A stretch of 64,000 nt of DNA from assembly GCA_902779305.1 (NCBI GenBank), contig CACZBD010000003.1, positions 186,001 through 250,000 on the forward strand, in the 5' to 3' direction. Shown here one piece after another: positions 16,861-26,115 of the stretch. Position numbers and translations under genes: made by a program. How positions within the stretch are numbered: the first letter of the stretch is position 1; the number at the start of each line of letters is the position of its first letter. The stretch is from an uncultured Lachnospiraceae bacterium. GTDB taxonomy: Bacteria > Bacillota > Clostridia > Lachnospirales > Lachnospiraceae. Under the pieces are notes generated by a model that saw only the letters and a list, made by a program, of their open reading frames with translations, was not told the origin of the DNA and did not search any database.

Positions 16861-17006
16861 TTTTACACGGAAATTTCAAACCGTTTTTCCCTGTTCTTTT
16901 CGTACTTCTTATGCGTATCATTTGGTACGCTTTCCAATATATTCATACCGTTCAAACGCTATTGTACCCAAAGTGTACCCAAAAGGATTATATCACCTCG
17001 CATCCA
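16861..17006. other. Stretch without a supported gene
   Basis: Between repeat copy B and the primase-helicase stop. It holds two tandem copies of GTACCCAAA (about 16964-16982). I see no supported gene in it. Confidence 0.5.
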
Positions 17007-19988
17007 TTAACCAAAGGTCATTTCCAATAATTCCTGAGCTGCATCTTTGCTCTTAACACGCATCAGATTATCATCAATCTTTGCCCTCGAAAGTAAATTC
17101 ATGCTTCCGTACCATACTATTTCATCATCTACGATGGCAAAATGTTCATGCATATGATCCTGGAGTCTAACCTTTATGCCACAGTTTTCTAATACCTGTA
17201 CAAGAGCCTTTGTATCTTCAATCTTTTCTTCCGGGTATCCTTCGGGATCAAGTGTAACAACAGTAATCTTCACCCCATTTTCTTGTCTTTGCTTTATAAG
17301 CCTTACAAATGCATTTACCTTAGCCTGATTTAATCCTGGGCTGGAAATAATGACCTCTTTATTCGCCTCCAGTAAATCTCTCTCATACACTTTTTCATAT
17401 GTATCTATACCAAAGATTGCATTTGCATTTTGCTTTTCGGCAATGACATTATTGCATATTTTGTATCCTATCTTCTTATATGTTCGAAGTCGTTTATGAT
17501 ACATTTTTTCAAGGACACGAATATGAGAATCTACATAGTCATAAATGATAACTTCTGTCTTAGTTTCATAGTCTCGATGGAGGCGCCCGGCAAACTGCTC
17601 GATATTTCCTTCCGCTGCCGCAGGCATTGTAAGCATCATTGTATCAAGCCTCGGATAATTGAATCCTTCACCAATATACTTATCTATCGCTACCAGGATG
17701 ACTGACTCCTCATCTGGAACCGACCGCATTTGCAATCTCATTTCATCCTTGGCTTTTCTACTGCCTCCGCCCTGAAGAAGATAAATATGGTCCGCTTTCC
17801 CTTGCAGTCTTTGAAATAGAAGCTCCGCATGTTCCTTATACTTTGTCAAAACAAGCGGGGTTCTTCCATTTTGAACGCAGTTCTCAACGTCTGTAATAAT
17901 CTGCTCATTTCTGGAATCGCATTCAATAACCGCTCTGTTTGCTTCGGTAACTTTAAGATCAGATGCACTAACAAGCCTTGTAAATCTCGGATAAACAAAA
18001 TGATCAACACCCTGTTTTTCAGCTCTTTCTTTAGCAGTATAACGGAATCTAATCGGACCGAACTGCATAAATACTTTCTTTTCAAGTCCATCTTCCCTCT
18101 TAGGCGTTGCGGTCAATCCATAAACGTACTTTGCTTTTGCCGATCCTATAACATCCTCGACAGTTTGTGCCGCCCCATGGTGACATTCGTCCATAATCAC
18201 CATTCCATACTGTTCAATAATCGGATTGATATCATCTCCCTTACCCAGAGATGAGAATATAGCCACATCGACAATCCCCGTCATGGAATTATGTCCGGCA
18301 TATAGCTTTCCAATTACGCTTTTTCTCTTCTTTACCCTTCCTGTTTTGGTCTTATACTCCGGCAGCTCAGCATTTATATCCAAGAACTTAGTTAAATCCT
18401 CTATCCAGTTCTTTTGAATTTCTGTATTATGTACCAGAATAAGGGTATTAGTTTTTCTTTGCGCTATCATATATGCGCCTACAACCGTCTTTCCAAAAGA
18501 AGTAGTTGCAGCAAGAATGCCATTATCGTGTTCCAGAATAGTCGATGCTCCCCTCATCTGCTCTTCATATAGTGTTCCATTGAAAGAAACATCCAAAGGT
18601 GTTCCGGTGCACCTATTATCTGTCAGCGAAAAAGGAATATCCACCTCATTGAATCTATCAACCACAGAATCAAGCAAGGCGCGAGGAATACAAATATAAC
18701 CCGAGTCATCGTAACCGCAGAAAACTATTCGCGGTATACCTTTTGTTGATAATCCCATTGCAGCCTTCTTATAAAAATCCGGATTGCTAAAAGCTGCCAT
18801 GCGCCGCAATGCATTCTGCATTCGTGGTTTCATGTTCTTTGTATTGATGTAAACCTTGTCAGCAATTACAATCTCAACAGCAGAGGAAACGTCTTCTTTA
18901 TGCAAAGGATGTTTAGCTTTGTCCCAAGGCTTAGTATCGTTCGAAACCTCAGAATTCGCTTCAAACTCATTGCTAAGAACACCAAGTATTCCTTCTGCTG
19001 ACCATTCTTTTATTCTTTCTTCTACGATTTCAGAAGAAAGTTTTTTCACCTCTTTTAAACAATCCCATTGATTGGGATATGCATTCCAGTTTTCATCAAT
19101 AAAAGCGCTATTTCCATACTTCAAAGCCTGTCCTTGTAATGGCAGTGCTACAAGATTACCAAGTCCCGGTTTGCCTGTTTTTGTATTAATCGGTATATGA
19201 TCCTGAGCCGGAAGCATTCTGTCATAATACTTGAAGCTTCTCATATTTACAGACTCAGCGCCTTTAGTTAAAAGAGCACTCCCGAATTTTCTTGCTGTAA
19301 CGGCAAGTATCGGACTTTCGAAGAACATCCAAATATGAGCTCCTTTTCCGGACCGTGAATGTTCAACCAAAACCGGAACATCATTGTTTTCACAGATCTT
19401 CCTGAAAGCATTAACCTCTGCCATCCACTCCGAATCAAGGTTTGCTCCATCATCTCCACCGATTTTGTCATCATGACAATCAAAATCAAATACAAGAAAA
19501 TTGACTGTTTCATCAGGAAACATCGGATATAATCCTATTACATCCGAGGCATCTTCCCTAGCGCCTATTAAATGCTCGTACAGCACCTGACCGGTCAATT
19601 CTTTATACCTCTGGTTCTGACATTCTCCACAACCCGCCTGCGGATTATTCTTCTTAGGACATATTCCATCTTTCCAGAAATTCCAGCATTGCGTATAGTA
19701 TCCATGTTTTCCGGTTTTCTTGTTAGCCTTTCCAGAACGTTTACTATACACATCATTTCTACCCTTGAACAGATGATAGTAATACTGGATATGCTGCTTG
19801 GTAATAGTAACCGGAAGAATACGAGCTCCTTGATCCTCTTCAAAAGCAAGATTCCTGTCTGGTGACAAATCATCTAACTCCTTTGCCTCCCGCTTGTATG
19901 AAATCCCAGCATTATCGAGAAGTCCGTGCAAATATTCAATTTCACTTTCCAATTGTCTTATTCTCGATAAATACTGTTCTTCACCCAT
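17007..19988 (-). CDS. TOTE-type conflict-system protein: primase-like domain, DEAD/DEAH helicase, PLD-like nuclease
   Basis: A 993-residue multidomain protein. Order: a short coiled coil (1-30); an archaeo-eukaryotic primase-like domain (about 60-330) with a Cys cluster (C101, C110, C120, C123), the acidic pair in LVFDFDCHDD (D168, D170) and GKGAHIW (H218-219 region). A superfamily 2 helicase follows with TTSFGKT (near 495-501), MDECHHG (599-605), TATPKRE and QFAGRLHRDY. The C-terminus is PLD-like, HEHFAIVDDEIVWYGSMNLL, where the usual HxK lysine is His. This set is that of the TOTE conflict systems described by Aravind and colleagues, thought to act against invading DNA. It follows a DUF1016 nuclease gene, and the two lie between repeat copies B and C, so they travel as a cassette. 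Target and mechanism are unknown. Confidence 0.85.
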   Translation of the reverse strand: MGEEQYLSRIRQLESEIEYLHGLLDNAGISYKREAKELDDLSPDRNLAFEEDQGARILPVTITKQHIQYYYHLFKGRNDVYSKRSGKANKKTGKHGYYTQCWNFWKDGICPKKNNPQAGCGECQNQRYKELTGQVLYEHLIGAREDASDVIGLYPMFPDETVNFLVFDFDCHDDKIGGDDGANLDSEWMAEVNAFRKICENNDVPVLVEHSRSGKGAHIWMFFESPILAVTARKFGSALLTKGAESVNMRSFKYYDRMLPAQDHIPINTKTGKPGLGNLVALPLQGQALKYGNSAFIDENWNAYPNQWDCLKEVKKLSSEIVEERIKEWSAEGILGVLSNEFEANSEVSNDTKPWDKAKHPLHKEDVSSAVEIVIADKVYINTKNMKPRMQNALRRMAAFSNPDFYKKAAMGLSTKGIPRIVFCGYDDSGYICIPRALLDSVVDRFNEVDIPFSLTDNRCTGTPLDVSFNGTLYEEQMRGASTILEHDNGILAATTSFGKTVVGAYMIAQRKTNTLILVHNTEIQKNWIEDLTKFLDINAELPEYKTKTGRVKKRKSVIGKLYAGHNSMTGIVDVAIFSSLGKGDDINPIIEQYGMVIMDECHHGAAQTVEDVIGSAKAKYVYGLTATPKREDGLEKKVFMQFGPIRFRYTAKERAEKQGVDHFVYPRFTRLVSASDLKVTEANRAVIECDSRNEQIITDVENCVQNGRTPLVLTKYKEHAELLFQRLQGKADHIYLLQGGGSRKAKDEMRLQMRSVPDEESVILVAIDKYIGEGFNYPRLDTMMLTMPAAAEGNIEQFAGRLHRDYETKTEVIIYDYVDSHIRVLEKMYHKRLRTYKKIGYKICNNVIAEKQNANAIFGIDTYEKVYERDLLEANKEVIISSPGLNQAKVNAFVRLIKQRQENGVKITVVTLDPEGYPEEKIEDTKALVQVLENCGIKVRLQDHMHEHFAIVDDEIVWYGSMNLLSRAKIDDNLMRVKSKDAAQELLEMTFG

Positions 19989-20060
19989 ATGACCACTTCT
20001 TTATTTGATTGTTATATATTTCTGATGTTTCCTAGTCTTGCCAGAGTACCTTGGGGGTGT

Positions 20061-20080
20061 CTTGAGGGGTACCCCTCAAG
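20061..20080. repeat. Perfect 20-bp palindrome between the nuclease and primase-helicase genes
   Basis: CTTGAGGGGT followed by its exact reverse complement ACCCCTCAAG, preceded by a related CCTTGGGGGTGTC. There is no T-run close to the stem, so an operator or structured RNA is more likely than a terminator. Confidence 0.7.
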
Positions 20081-20100
20081 TTGTACCATGCAATAATCTA

Positions 20101-21306
20101 CTATTCTTTCACAGCAAGCTTCATTTTGTATTCTTCTTCTGCCAAAGCAATCTGCCGCTGTATCTGCTCTGCTGTTGGAAGGTGCTCCTGTATCTCCTTG
20201 ATTTTCACATTGTCATATGTTGCTACTCCCATTGGAGTGGTTATTCCCTGAAATGCGAGCTGTACCTCCGTGCGATCCATATCCTTGCAGATCAAAAGCC
20301 CAATTGTGGGATTATCGCTATCCCGCTTTACAAATTCGTTAACTGCATTCACATAGAAGTTGAGTTTACCCGCGAACTCAGGATCAAATGGCTTCACCTT
20401 TAATTCCAAAACAACATAGCAACGCAGATAGATGTGATAAAACAGAAGATCAATCTTTCTCGTCTTTCCAGCTATTAAGATTTCCTTCTGCCTACCTAAA
20501 AACGCCCAGCCCTCACCAAGTTCCAAAAGGAAGCGGGTCATTCGTTGTTCCAAAACATCCTCCAACGCCTCCTCGTCATATTTTTCCGGCAAACTTACAA
20601 ATCCCAAATCGTAGTTGCTTTTCAATATCTCTTGCGCGAGATCTCCTTGAATGGCAGGCAGTTTTTCAGCAAAATTGGTAACAGCCATTCCGGATGTATG
20701 GTATAAATCAGCGCGGATTATATTATCCAAAGCATCTCGGCTAAGGTTCCCCTCTATGGTCTTTCGGATATAAAATAGGGCCTCCTCAACGCTTTTAGCC
20801 TTCTGTATGATCATTACATGATGCATCCATGGTACAAAAGCAAACATTTGAGGAAAACTTAATTCTGAATCAGCCTGCTTCAGTTTTGACTCCTGAATTT
20901 CTGAAGCAACTTGCTTCAGTTTTGAGCCATTTATGCTAATCTGTTCTTCTATATTTGAAATTAAGGCTTTCGCTTCAGTATTTACCGAATAAAAGCTGTA
21001 CCATTGCTTCATAAACCAAAGGTTTCTCGCTGAAAACCCTTTCGCTTTCGGGAACTCTGACTGGAGGTCCAGACTGACCCGATTAACAATTCCGCTTCCC
21101 CACTTTTCCTCAGCTTTCCTGATTACCAAATCTCTGCCAAGAAGCCAATTGAAAAGTAGCTGTTCCGAATTCACTTTAACGGCAGCTTTAATCTGAGAAT
21201 TTCGAAATCTTGATTTTAACTCATGTATCCATTCGATATATTCTTTATCCAAGCTCACATCCTGCGACGTTACAAGCCCCCTTTTATTAGTCGGCACTTT
21301 ATCCAT
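20101..21306 (-). CDS. DUF1016 / YhcG-like PDDEXK nuclease
   Basis: A 401-residue protein. The N-terminal DUF1016 domain is clear (AVKVNSEQLLFNWLLGRDLVIRKAEEKWGSGIVNRVSLDLQSEFP, then FSARNLWFMKQWYSFY). The C-terminal nuclease part has KTRKIDLLFYHIYLRCYVVLELK: an Asp in strand 2 and ELK in strand 3, the PD-(D/E)XK pattern. The middle (residues about 118-150) carries two copies of a short KLKQ..SE motif. YhcG-family proteins are associated with defence and mobile DNA. The start has AGAGGAG. It is the upstream member of the cassette adjoining guaA; expression with the TOTE-type gene is likely, though 112 bp separate them. Confidence 0.88.
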   Translation of the reverse strand: MDKVPTNKRGLVTSQDVSLDKEYIEWIHELKSRFRNSQIKAAVKVNSEQLLFNWLLGRDLVIRKAEEKWGSGIVNRVSLDLQSEFPKAKGFSARNLWFMKQWYSFYSVNTEAKALISNIEEQISINGSKLKQVASEIQESKLKQADSELSFPQMFAFVPWMHHVMIIQKAKSVEEALFYIRKTIEGNLSRDALDNIIRADLYHTSGMAVTNFAEKLPAIQGDLAQEILKSNYDLGFVSLPEKYDEEALEDVLEQRMTRFLLELGEGWAFLGRQKEILIAGKTRKIDLLFYHIYLRCYVVLELKVKPFDPEFAGKLNFYVNAVNEFVKRDSDNPTIGLLICKDMDRTEVQLAFQGITTPMGVATYDNVKIKEIQEHLPTAEQIQRQIALAEEEYKMKLAVKE

Positions 21307-21374
21307 AACGATACTCCTCTTGTTCTATATGATCCAAATTGCTGTGACATTATGGCACCAAAAGGTGATTTAGT

Positions 21375-21486
21375 GATCTTTCACAAGGTCTGTTACTATT
21401 GTTTTATTTTATTCTTTCAGGATAAGACAGTTTACCTCTTGGAGGATAATCTGCTTTGCCCTTGGACACATTAATTATTCAAGCTC
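21375..21486. repeat. Island repeat, copy C (right half), ending inside guaA
   Basis: GATCTTTCACAAGGTCTGTT through ..TTGGAGGATAATCTGCTTTGCCC is nearly identical to the right two-thirds of copies A and B. Its last bases, ATTATTCAAGCTC, are the final guaA codons. The left hairpin arm is missing. Position at the guaA 3' end fits an attL/attB-type site, since the guaA terminus is a known insertion point for integrative elements. Confidence 0.75.
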
Positions 21487-23016
21487 GATCGTGCCGGGCG
21501 GTTTGCTCGTCAGGTCGAACAGAACGCGGTTCACGCCCTTCACCTCATTGATGATCCGGTTCATACATTTCTGCAGCACGGCAAACGGGATCTCCGTGCA
21601 CGAAGCCGTCATGAAATCGTCCGTATCGACGCTCCGGAGCACGACCGCATAGTCGTAAGTGCGGAAATCCCCCATGACGCCGACGGAACGCATATTGGAA
21701 AGCGCCGCAAAATACTGGCCGGCCTTACCGGCAAGTCCCGCTTTTTCAAGTTCCTCACGGAAAATAAAATCGGCATCCTGAACGATCCTGACCTTTTCGG
21801 CCGTCACTTCGCCGACGATCCTGACGCCGAGTCCCGGTCCCGGGAACGGCTGTCTGCCGACCAGATATTCCGGGATCCCAAGCTCTCTTCCGGCCTTTCG
21901 TACCTCGTCCTTAAACAGCATCCTGAGCGGTTCGATGATCTCTTTAAAATCAACGCAGGAAGGCAGACCGCCGACATTGTGGTGCGATTTGATCACGGCA
22001 GATTCGCCGAGCCCCGATTCGATCACATCCGGGTAGATCGTTCCCTGTACGAGAAAATCAACCGCTCCGATCTTTTTCGCTTCCGCCTCAAATACACGGA
22101 TAAACTCTTCGCCGATGATCTTGCGTTTCTTTTCCGGTTCCTCAACCCCTGCAAGTTTTTCGTAAAACCGCTCCTGCGCATTGACGCGGATAAAATTCAT
22201 CTCATAAGGGCCGCCGGCGCCGAATACCGCCTCCACTTCATCGCCCTCGTTTTTCCGAAGAAGCCCGTGGTCCACAAAGACACAGGTCAGATTCTTACCG
22301 ATCGCTTTGCTCATTAAAACCGCTGCAACGGAAGAATCCACACCGCCCGAAAGCGCGCAGAGCGCTTTCCTGTCTCCGACTTTATCGCGGATCTCGCGGA
22401 TCTTTGCCTCGACAAACGAATCCATTTTCCAGTCGCCGGCGCAGCCGCAGATCGTATAGACGAAGTTGGAAATGATCTTTCTGCCTTCCCGTGTGTGGGA
22501 CACTTCCGGATGAAACTGCGTCGCATACAGTTTCCTCCCCGCGCACTCCATCGCAGCGGTGGGGCAGTCTTTGGAAGTCGCCGTGACCATGAAACCGTCC
22601 GGTACCTTTTCGATGTAATCCGTGTGGCTCATCCACACATCGGTCGTCTCTTCGATGCCGTGAAACAGGCGGCTGGAAGTATTGACCGACACGGTCGTTT
22701 TTCCGTATTCGCTCACCGGCGCGGTCGAAACCGTTCCTTCCAGCAGATACGCCATCAGCTGCGAGCCGTAGCAGATTCCGAGGATCGGAATGCCAAGATC
22801 GAAGATCGCCGGATCGTAGTGCGGCGATGTGCTGTCATAAACGCTGTTCGGTCCGCCCGTAAAAATGATCCCCTTCGGATTCATCTTCAGGATCTCATCC
22901 ATCGTCATGGTGTAGGGATGCACCTCTGCATAGACGTTGCATTCCCTGACGCACCTGGCGATCAGTTGATTGTACTGTCCTCCGAAATCGAGGACGAGAA
23001 CCGTTTCTCTTTCCAT
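21475..23016 (-). CDS. guaA: GMP synthase (glutamine-hydrolysing)
   Basis: A 513-residue enzyme that converts XMP to GMP with glutamine and ATP. The class I amidotransferase half has [12 protein letters not shown] (nucleophile Cys), and QFHPEVSHT (His/Glu). The ATP pyrophosphatase half has [12 protein letters not shown]. The C-terminal dimerisation part ends KPPGTIELE, as normal. The start giving [18 protein letters not shown] is the conserved N-terminus; the frame is open 20 codons further upstream but those residues are not family-like. It follows glmS after 140 bp. The 3' end is intact although an island abuts it, which implies that the insertion restored the coding end. Confidence 0.96.
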   Translation of the reverse strand: MERETVLVLDFGGQYNQLIARCVRECNVYAEVHPYTMTMDEILKMNPKGIIFTGGPNSVYDSTSPHYDPAIFDLGIPILGICYGSQLMAYLLEGTVSTAPVSEYGKTTVSVNTSSRLFHGIEETTDVWMSHTDYIEKVPDGFMVTATSKDCPTAAMECAGRKLYATQFHPEVSHTREGRKIISNFVYTICGCAGDWKMDSFVEAKIREIRDKVGDRKALCALSGGVDSSVAAVLMSKAIGKNLTCVFVDHGLLRKNEGDEVEAVFGAGGPYEMNFIRVNAQERFYEKLAGVEEPEKKRKIIGEEFIRVFEAEAKKIGAVDFLVQGTIYPDVIESGLGESAVIKSHHNVGGLPSCVDFKEIIEPLRMLFKDEVRKAGRELGIPEYLVGRQPFPGPGLGVRIVGEVTAEKVRIVQDADFIFREELEKAGLAGKAGQYFAALSNMRSVGVMGDFRTYDYAVVLRSVDTDDFMTASCTEIPFAVLQKCMNRIINEVKGVNRVLFDLTSKPPGTIELE

Positions 23017-23044
23017 ATCCGTTTTCTCTCTTCTAAATATTCTT

Positions 23045-23140
23045 CCGGTAAAGCAGTCAAACTTTTGGCAGCACATTGACTCTCCCGGTCAACCTGATGT
23101 TCGCCGTACAGATTTCACTCCTGAGATCTCACTTTACCGG
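23045..23140 (-). other. guaA leader with a long-range inverted repeat
   Basis: CCGGTAAAG (23045-23053) and CTTTACCGG (23132-23140) are exact complements 78 bp apart and enclose most of the glmS-guaA gap. A closed leader RNA is possible. It does not resemble a purine riboswitch. The enclosed part shows no clear terminator. Confidence 0.45.
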
Positions 23141-23156
23141 TCTCACCCTGCAGCTC

Positions 23157-25031
23157 TCATTCCACCGTAACACTCTTTGCCAGGTTCCTCGGCTTGTCCA
23201 CGTCAAGCCCCTTGGCAACGCTTAAATAATACCCCAGAAGCTGCAGCGGGATGATCGCAAGAGACCCCGTGAAATGCTCATCCACCTTCGGAATGTAGAC
23301 CGCAAAATTGACATTGTCTTCGATATCGTATTTTCCGTAAGATGTGATCCCCATCAGGTATGCGCCGCGGCTCTTGCATTCCATCATATTGGAAAGCGTT
23401 TTCTCGTACAGGTCGCTCTGCGTGAGCGCGCCGATGACCAGCGTTCCGTCTTCAATGAGAGAAATGGTACCATGCTTCATCTCGCCTGCCGCATAGGCTT
23501 CGGAATGAATGTAACTGATCTCTTTCATTTTCAGGGAACCCTCAAGACAGATCGCATAATCGATCCCCCTGCCGATGAAGAAGATGTCCCTGGCGTTGGA
23601 ATACTTGGAAGCGAACCACTGGATCCGCTCTTTGTCATCGAGCACTTTTTCCATCTTGGACGGAATGCTTAACAATTCTTCGACATAGTGATCATACGAT
23701 TCCATGCGTCCTCTTGCCTTCGCGAACACGAGCGAGAGCAGGAACATACAGATCAGCTGGCAGCTGTATGCCTTGGTAGTCGCAACCGAGATCTCCGGTC
23801 CCGCGAGGGTATAAAGGCAATGATCCGCTTCCCTTGCAATGGAAGAATCGAGCACATTCACGATCGCAAGCGTTGCCACGCCTTTCTCTTTGGCCATGCG
23901 AAGCGCTGCAAGCGAATCGGCCGTTTCACCGGACTGTGAAATGATGATCACAAGAGCATCCGGCAACAGACGGTTCTTTCTGTAACGGAATTCCGAAGCA
24001 AGCTCGACCCTGACCGGAATGTCGCAGAGTTCCTCAAGCACATACTGCGCTTCCATCCCGACATGCCAGGCGCTTCCGCAGGCAACGATATAGATACTTG
24101 AAAAAGCGCGGATCGCTTCCTCCGTAAGACCTGATTCCGAAAGATCGATCACTCTGCCATCATCTGTTTCCTTGATATATTTCCGGAGTGTATCCAGAAC
24201 GACTTTGGGCTGTTCATGGATCTCCTTGATCATGAAATGCTCATAGCCGCCTTTTTCCGCCGCTTCGGCATCCCATTCAACCGTTACGGGTTCTTTGGGA
24301 ACCTTGTCGCCGTCCAGATTATAGAAGATCACTTCTCCCGCGCAGATCTCAGCCATCTCCAGATTGTCCATGTAATAGACACTTCTGGTGTGCTTTAAGA
24401 TCGCGGGAACATCTGAAGCGATGAAAGTTTCCCCTTTGCCTGCGCCGATGATCATCGGTGATTCTTTTCTTGCCGCGTAGATCCTGCCAGGATAGTCTGA
24501 AAACATCACGGCAAGCGCATAGGAACCGCGGACCCTGACGAGAGTTTTGGCCAGTGCATCGATCGGACCCATTTTGTATTTATGGTAGTAATAATCCACC
24601 AGCTTGATGAGCACTTCCGTATCGGTCTCGGAATAGAACTTGTAGCCGTTGCGCTCCATCTTGGATTTCAGTTCCTGATAATTTTCAATGATCCCGTTGT
24701 GAACACCGACCACTTCCGATTCCACAACGCCGGACCCCGAGCCCGAGCAGTTCCCCGAAACATGCGGATGCGCGTTGGTCTGACTCGGCGCGCCGTGTGT
24801 CGCCCATCTGGTATGGCCGATCCCGCAGGTACCGGAAACCGTTTTCCCGCCGTCCGTCTTTTCCACAAGGTTGTTGAGTTTCCCCAGTGTTTTTACGACA
24901 ACGGCAGGCGCTTCCCCGTCTCTTACGGCAAGCCCCGCAGAATCATATCCTCTGTATTCGAGTTTCGACAGTCCCTGCAAAAGCACCGGGGCAGCCTGTT
25001 TGTCGCCAACATATCCAACGATCCCACACAT
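23157..25031 (-). CDS. glmS: Glutamine-fructose-6-phosphate aminotransferase (isomerising)
   Basis: A 624-residue enzyme making glucosamine-6-phosphate from fructose-6-phosphate and glutamine, the first step of cell-wall amino-sugar synthesis. Cys-2 (MCGIVGYVG) is the amidotransferase nucleophile, and TRWATHG is in place. Two SIS domains follow (IISQSGETADSLAALRMAKEKG, and GRGIDYAICLEGSLKMKEISYIHSEAYAAGEMKHG), and the end KPRNLAKSVTVE is canonical. It is slightly longer than the usual ~608 residues, with small insertions. The start has GGAGGAAGATCT. Its 165-nt leader begins with the amide-nitrogen hairpin described separately, and I find no glmS ribozyme. Confidence 0.97.
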   Translation of the reverse strand: MCGIVGYVGDKQAAPVLLQGLSKLEYRGYDSAGLAVRDGEAPAVVVKTLGKLNNLVEKTDGGKTVSGTCGIGHTRWATHGAPSQTNAHPHVSGNCSGSGSGVVESEVVGVHNGIIENYQELKSKMERNGYKFYSETDTEVLIKLVDYYYHKYKMGPIDALAKTLVRVRGSYALAVMFSDYPGRIYAARKESPMIIGAGKGETFIASDVPAILKHTRSVYYMDNLEMAEICAGEVIFYNLDGDKVPKEPVTVEWDAEAAEKGGYEHFMIKEIHEQPKVVLDTLRKYIKETDDGRVIDLSESGLTEEAIRAFSSIYIVACGSAWHVGMEAQYVLEELCDIPVRVELASEFRYRKNRLLPDALVIIISQSGETADSLAALRMAKEKGVATLAIVNVLDSSIAREADHCLYTLAGPEISVATTKAYSCQLICMFLLSLVFAKARGRMESYDHYVEELLSIPSKMEKVLDDKERIQWFASKYSNARDIFFIGRGIDYAICLEGSLKMKEISYIHSEAYAAGEMKHGTISLIEDGTLVIGALTQSDLYEKTLSNMMECKSRGAYLMGITSYGKYDIEDNVNFAVYIPKVDEHFTGSLAIIPLQLLGYYLSVAKGLDVDKPRNLAKSVTVE

Positions 25032-25155
25032 AGATCTTCCTCCATCCTGTTATAAACATTTCTGTTAAGGTCATTCCGCTAAAACGTCTCTGCCTGAAAC
25101 GTCAGCTTTCGTCTTCACTCCGGCCTCCTGACGCGATCACCGCGCCGGCTGTATA

Positions 25156-25194
25156 GAAAAAAGGGTATCATGAACAGATCATGACGCCCTTGCC
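25156..25194 (-). promoter_or_regulatory. 5'-terminal hairpin with T-run in the glmS leader (amide-nitrogen motif)
   Basis: Minus strand: GGCAAGGGCGTCATGA, loop TCTGT, TCATGATACCCTTTTTTC; a 13-bp stem with one mismatch and then T6. It begins about 2 nt after the predicted transcription start. Same design as the hairpins before gltB, amt, glnN, asnB and pyrG. Confidence 0.7.
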
Positions 25195-25202
25195 ATACCC
25201 CG

Positions 25203-25231
25203 ATTATAATGCAACAAAGCATATGTTACAA
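25203..25231 (-). promoter_or_regulatory. glmS promoter
   Basis: Minus strand TTGTAA (25231-25226), 17 bp, perfect TATAAT (25208-25203). Predicted start near 25196. Confidence 0.85.
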
Positions 25232-25246
25232 GCGCGGGGCAAAAAA

Positions 25247-25275
25247 TTGATTCCGATTGATTTTTCCTGTATAAT
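25247..25275 (+). promoter_or_regulatory. Promoter of the zinc-ribbon membrane protein gene
   Basis: TTGATT (25247-25252), 17 bp, TATAAT (25270-25275), 45 bp before the start codon. Divergent from the glmS promoter. Confidence 0.85.
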
Positions 25276-25320
25276 TTCCTGTAAGATCTATTTATAAAAA
25301 TCACCCGACGGAGGCGGCAT

Positions 25321-26115
25321 ATGGAACTGATCAAAATGAAATGTCCAAGTTGTAATGCAGATCTGGAACTGAACCCTGCGCTCAAAGAAGCATTCTGTGT
25401 TTACTGCGGCTCAAAGATCCTTTTGGCCGGCATGGAGAGCACCAATGCGCTCGGGCAGCCGGTCGCAGATGAGCACCTTGTTGAAATGCTGAAAACAACA
25501 GGACCGCTCCTTACGAGAAACAGTGAACTTACGGCCACGCTGAACAAGAAAAACACCCAGCTGCAGACTGCGCAGCGAAAACTGGCCGGGATCAGGATCC
25601 CTCTGATCAACAATGACCAGCTGGATTTCTTCAAACCCGAACATGAGAAACTGTATCTGCTGATCTTCATTCTCGGCGCCGTTTGGGCTACCATCTGTAT
25701 GTTCATCCCGTATGTCGGTTTCCTGCTCACCCTGTTTTTGTTTGCGCCCGCTGCCGTCGCCATGTTTTTCCTGTATAAAGGTACCAGAAACAAGCAGATC
25801 TACCTCCAGACGATCGCAAAAACACAGCAGGAGATCAGCAGCATCCAGCGGGAGCTGAACGCAAATAAGGAAACGCTTTCCAAATACAATCTCGAAGCCA
25901 TTCCGGCAAAATACAGGTCCGGAAAGATCTTCAATTTCTTCGCGGAAGTACTGTCCGACCAGAGGGCCACAAACGTCAGTCAGGCGATCAACCTCTATGA
26001 AAATGAGCTGCGCAATCAGAAAATGGAAGCCATGCAGCAGAAACAGCTTGAAAAGATCGAACAGCTCACCAGAGAAAACGCCGCCATTAAAGCGGAACTC
26101 AACAGAAGGCAGTGA
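25321..26115 (+). CDS. Zinc-ribbon membrane protein with coiled coil
   Basis: A 264-residue protein not assigned to a function. A four-cysteine zinc ribbon is at the N-terminus (CPSCNADLELNPALKEAFCVYCG). A helical region (about 60-90) comes next, then two adjacent membrane helices (about 112-155: LLIFILGAVWATICMFIPYVGFLLTLFLFAPAA...). A long coiled coil with Gln/Glu/Lys follows (about 165-264). The ATG has ACGGAGG upstream and a good promoter. Its stop codon TGA is directly joined to the stop of the convergent gene (TGATCA), so the two genes end back to back without a terminator. Confidence 0.8.
   Translation: MELIKMKCPSCNADLELNPALKEAFCVYCGSKILLAGMESTNALGQPVADEHLVEMLKTTGPLLTRNSELTATLNKKNTQLQTAQRKLAGIRIPLINNDQLDFFKPEHEKLYLLIFILGAVWATICMFIPYVGFLLTLFLFAPAAVAMFFLYKGTRNKQIYLQTIAKTQQEISSIQRELNANKETLSKYNLEAIPAKYRSGKIFNFFAEVLSDQRATNVSQAINLYENELRNQKMEAMQQKQLEKIEQLTRENAAIKAELNRRQ

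Noticed and set aside
16861..17006. Remnant of a tyrosine integrase next to repeat copy B
   Set aside because: One minus-strand frame gives about 30 Lys-rich codons before a stop, but no catalytic motif is visible; the support is too weak to call a pseudogene.
23017..23156. Purine riboswitch before guaA
   Set aside because: The conserved junction and loop sequences are not recognisable, and there is no terminator downstream of the enclosed region.
25032..25320. A glmS ribozyme upstream of glmS
   Set aside because: The leader is short (about 165 nt) and starts with the terminator-like hairpin. I could not find the conserved ribozyme core or cleavage-site context.
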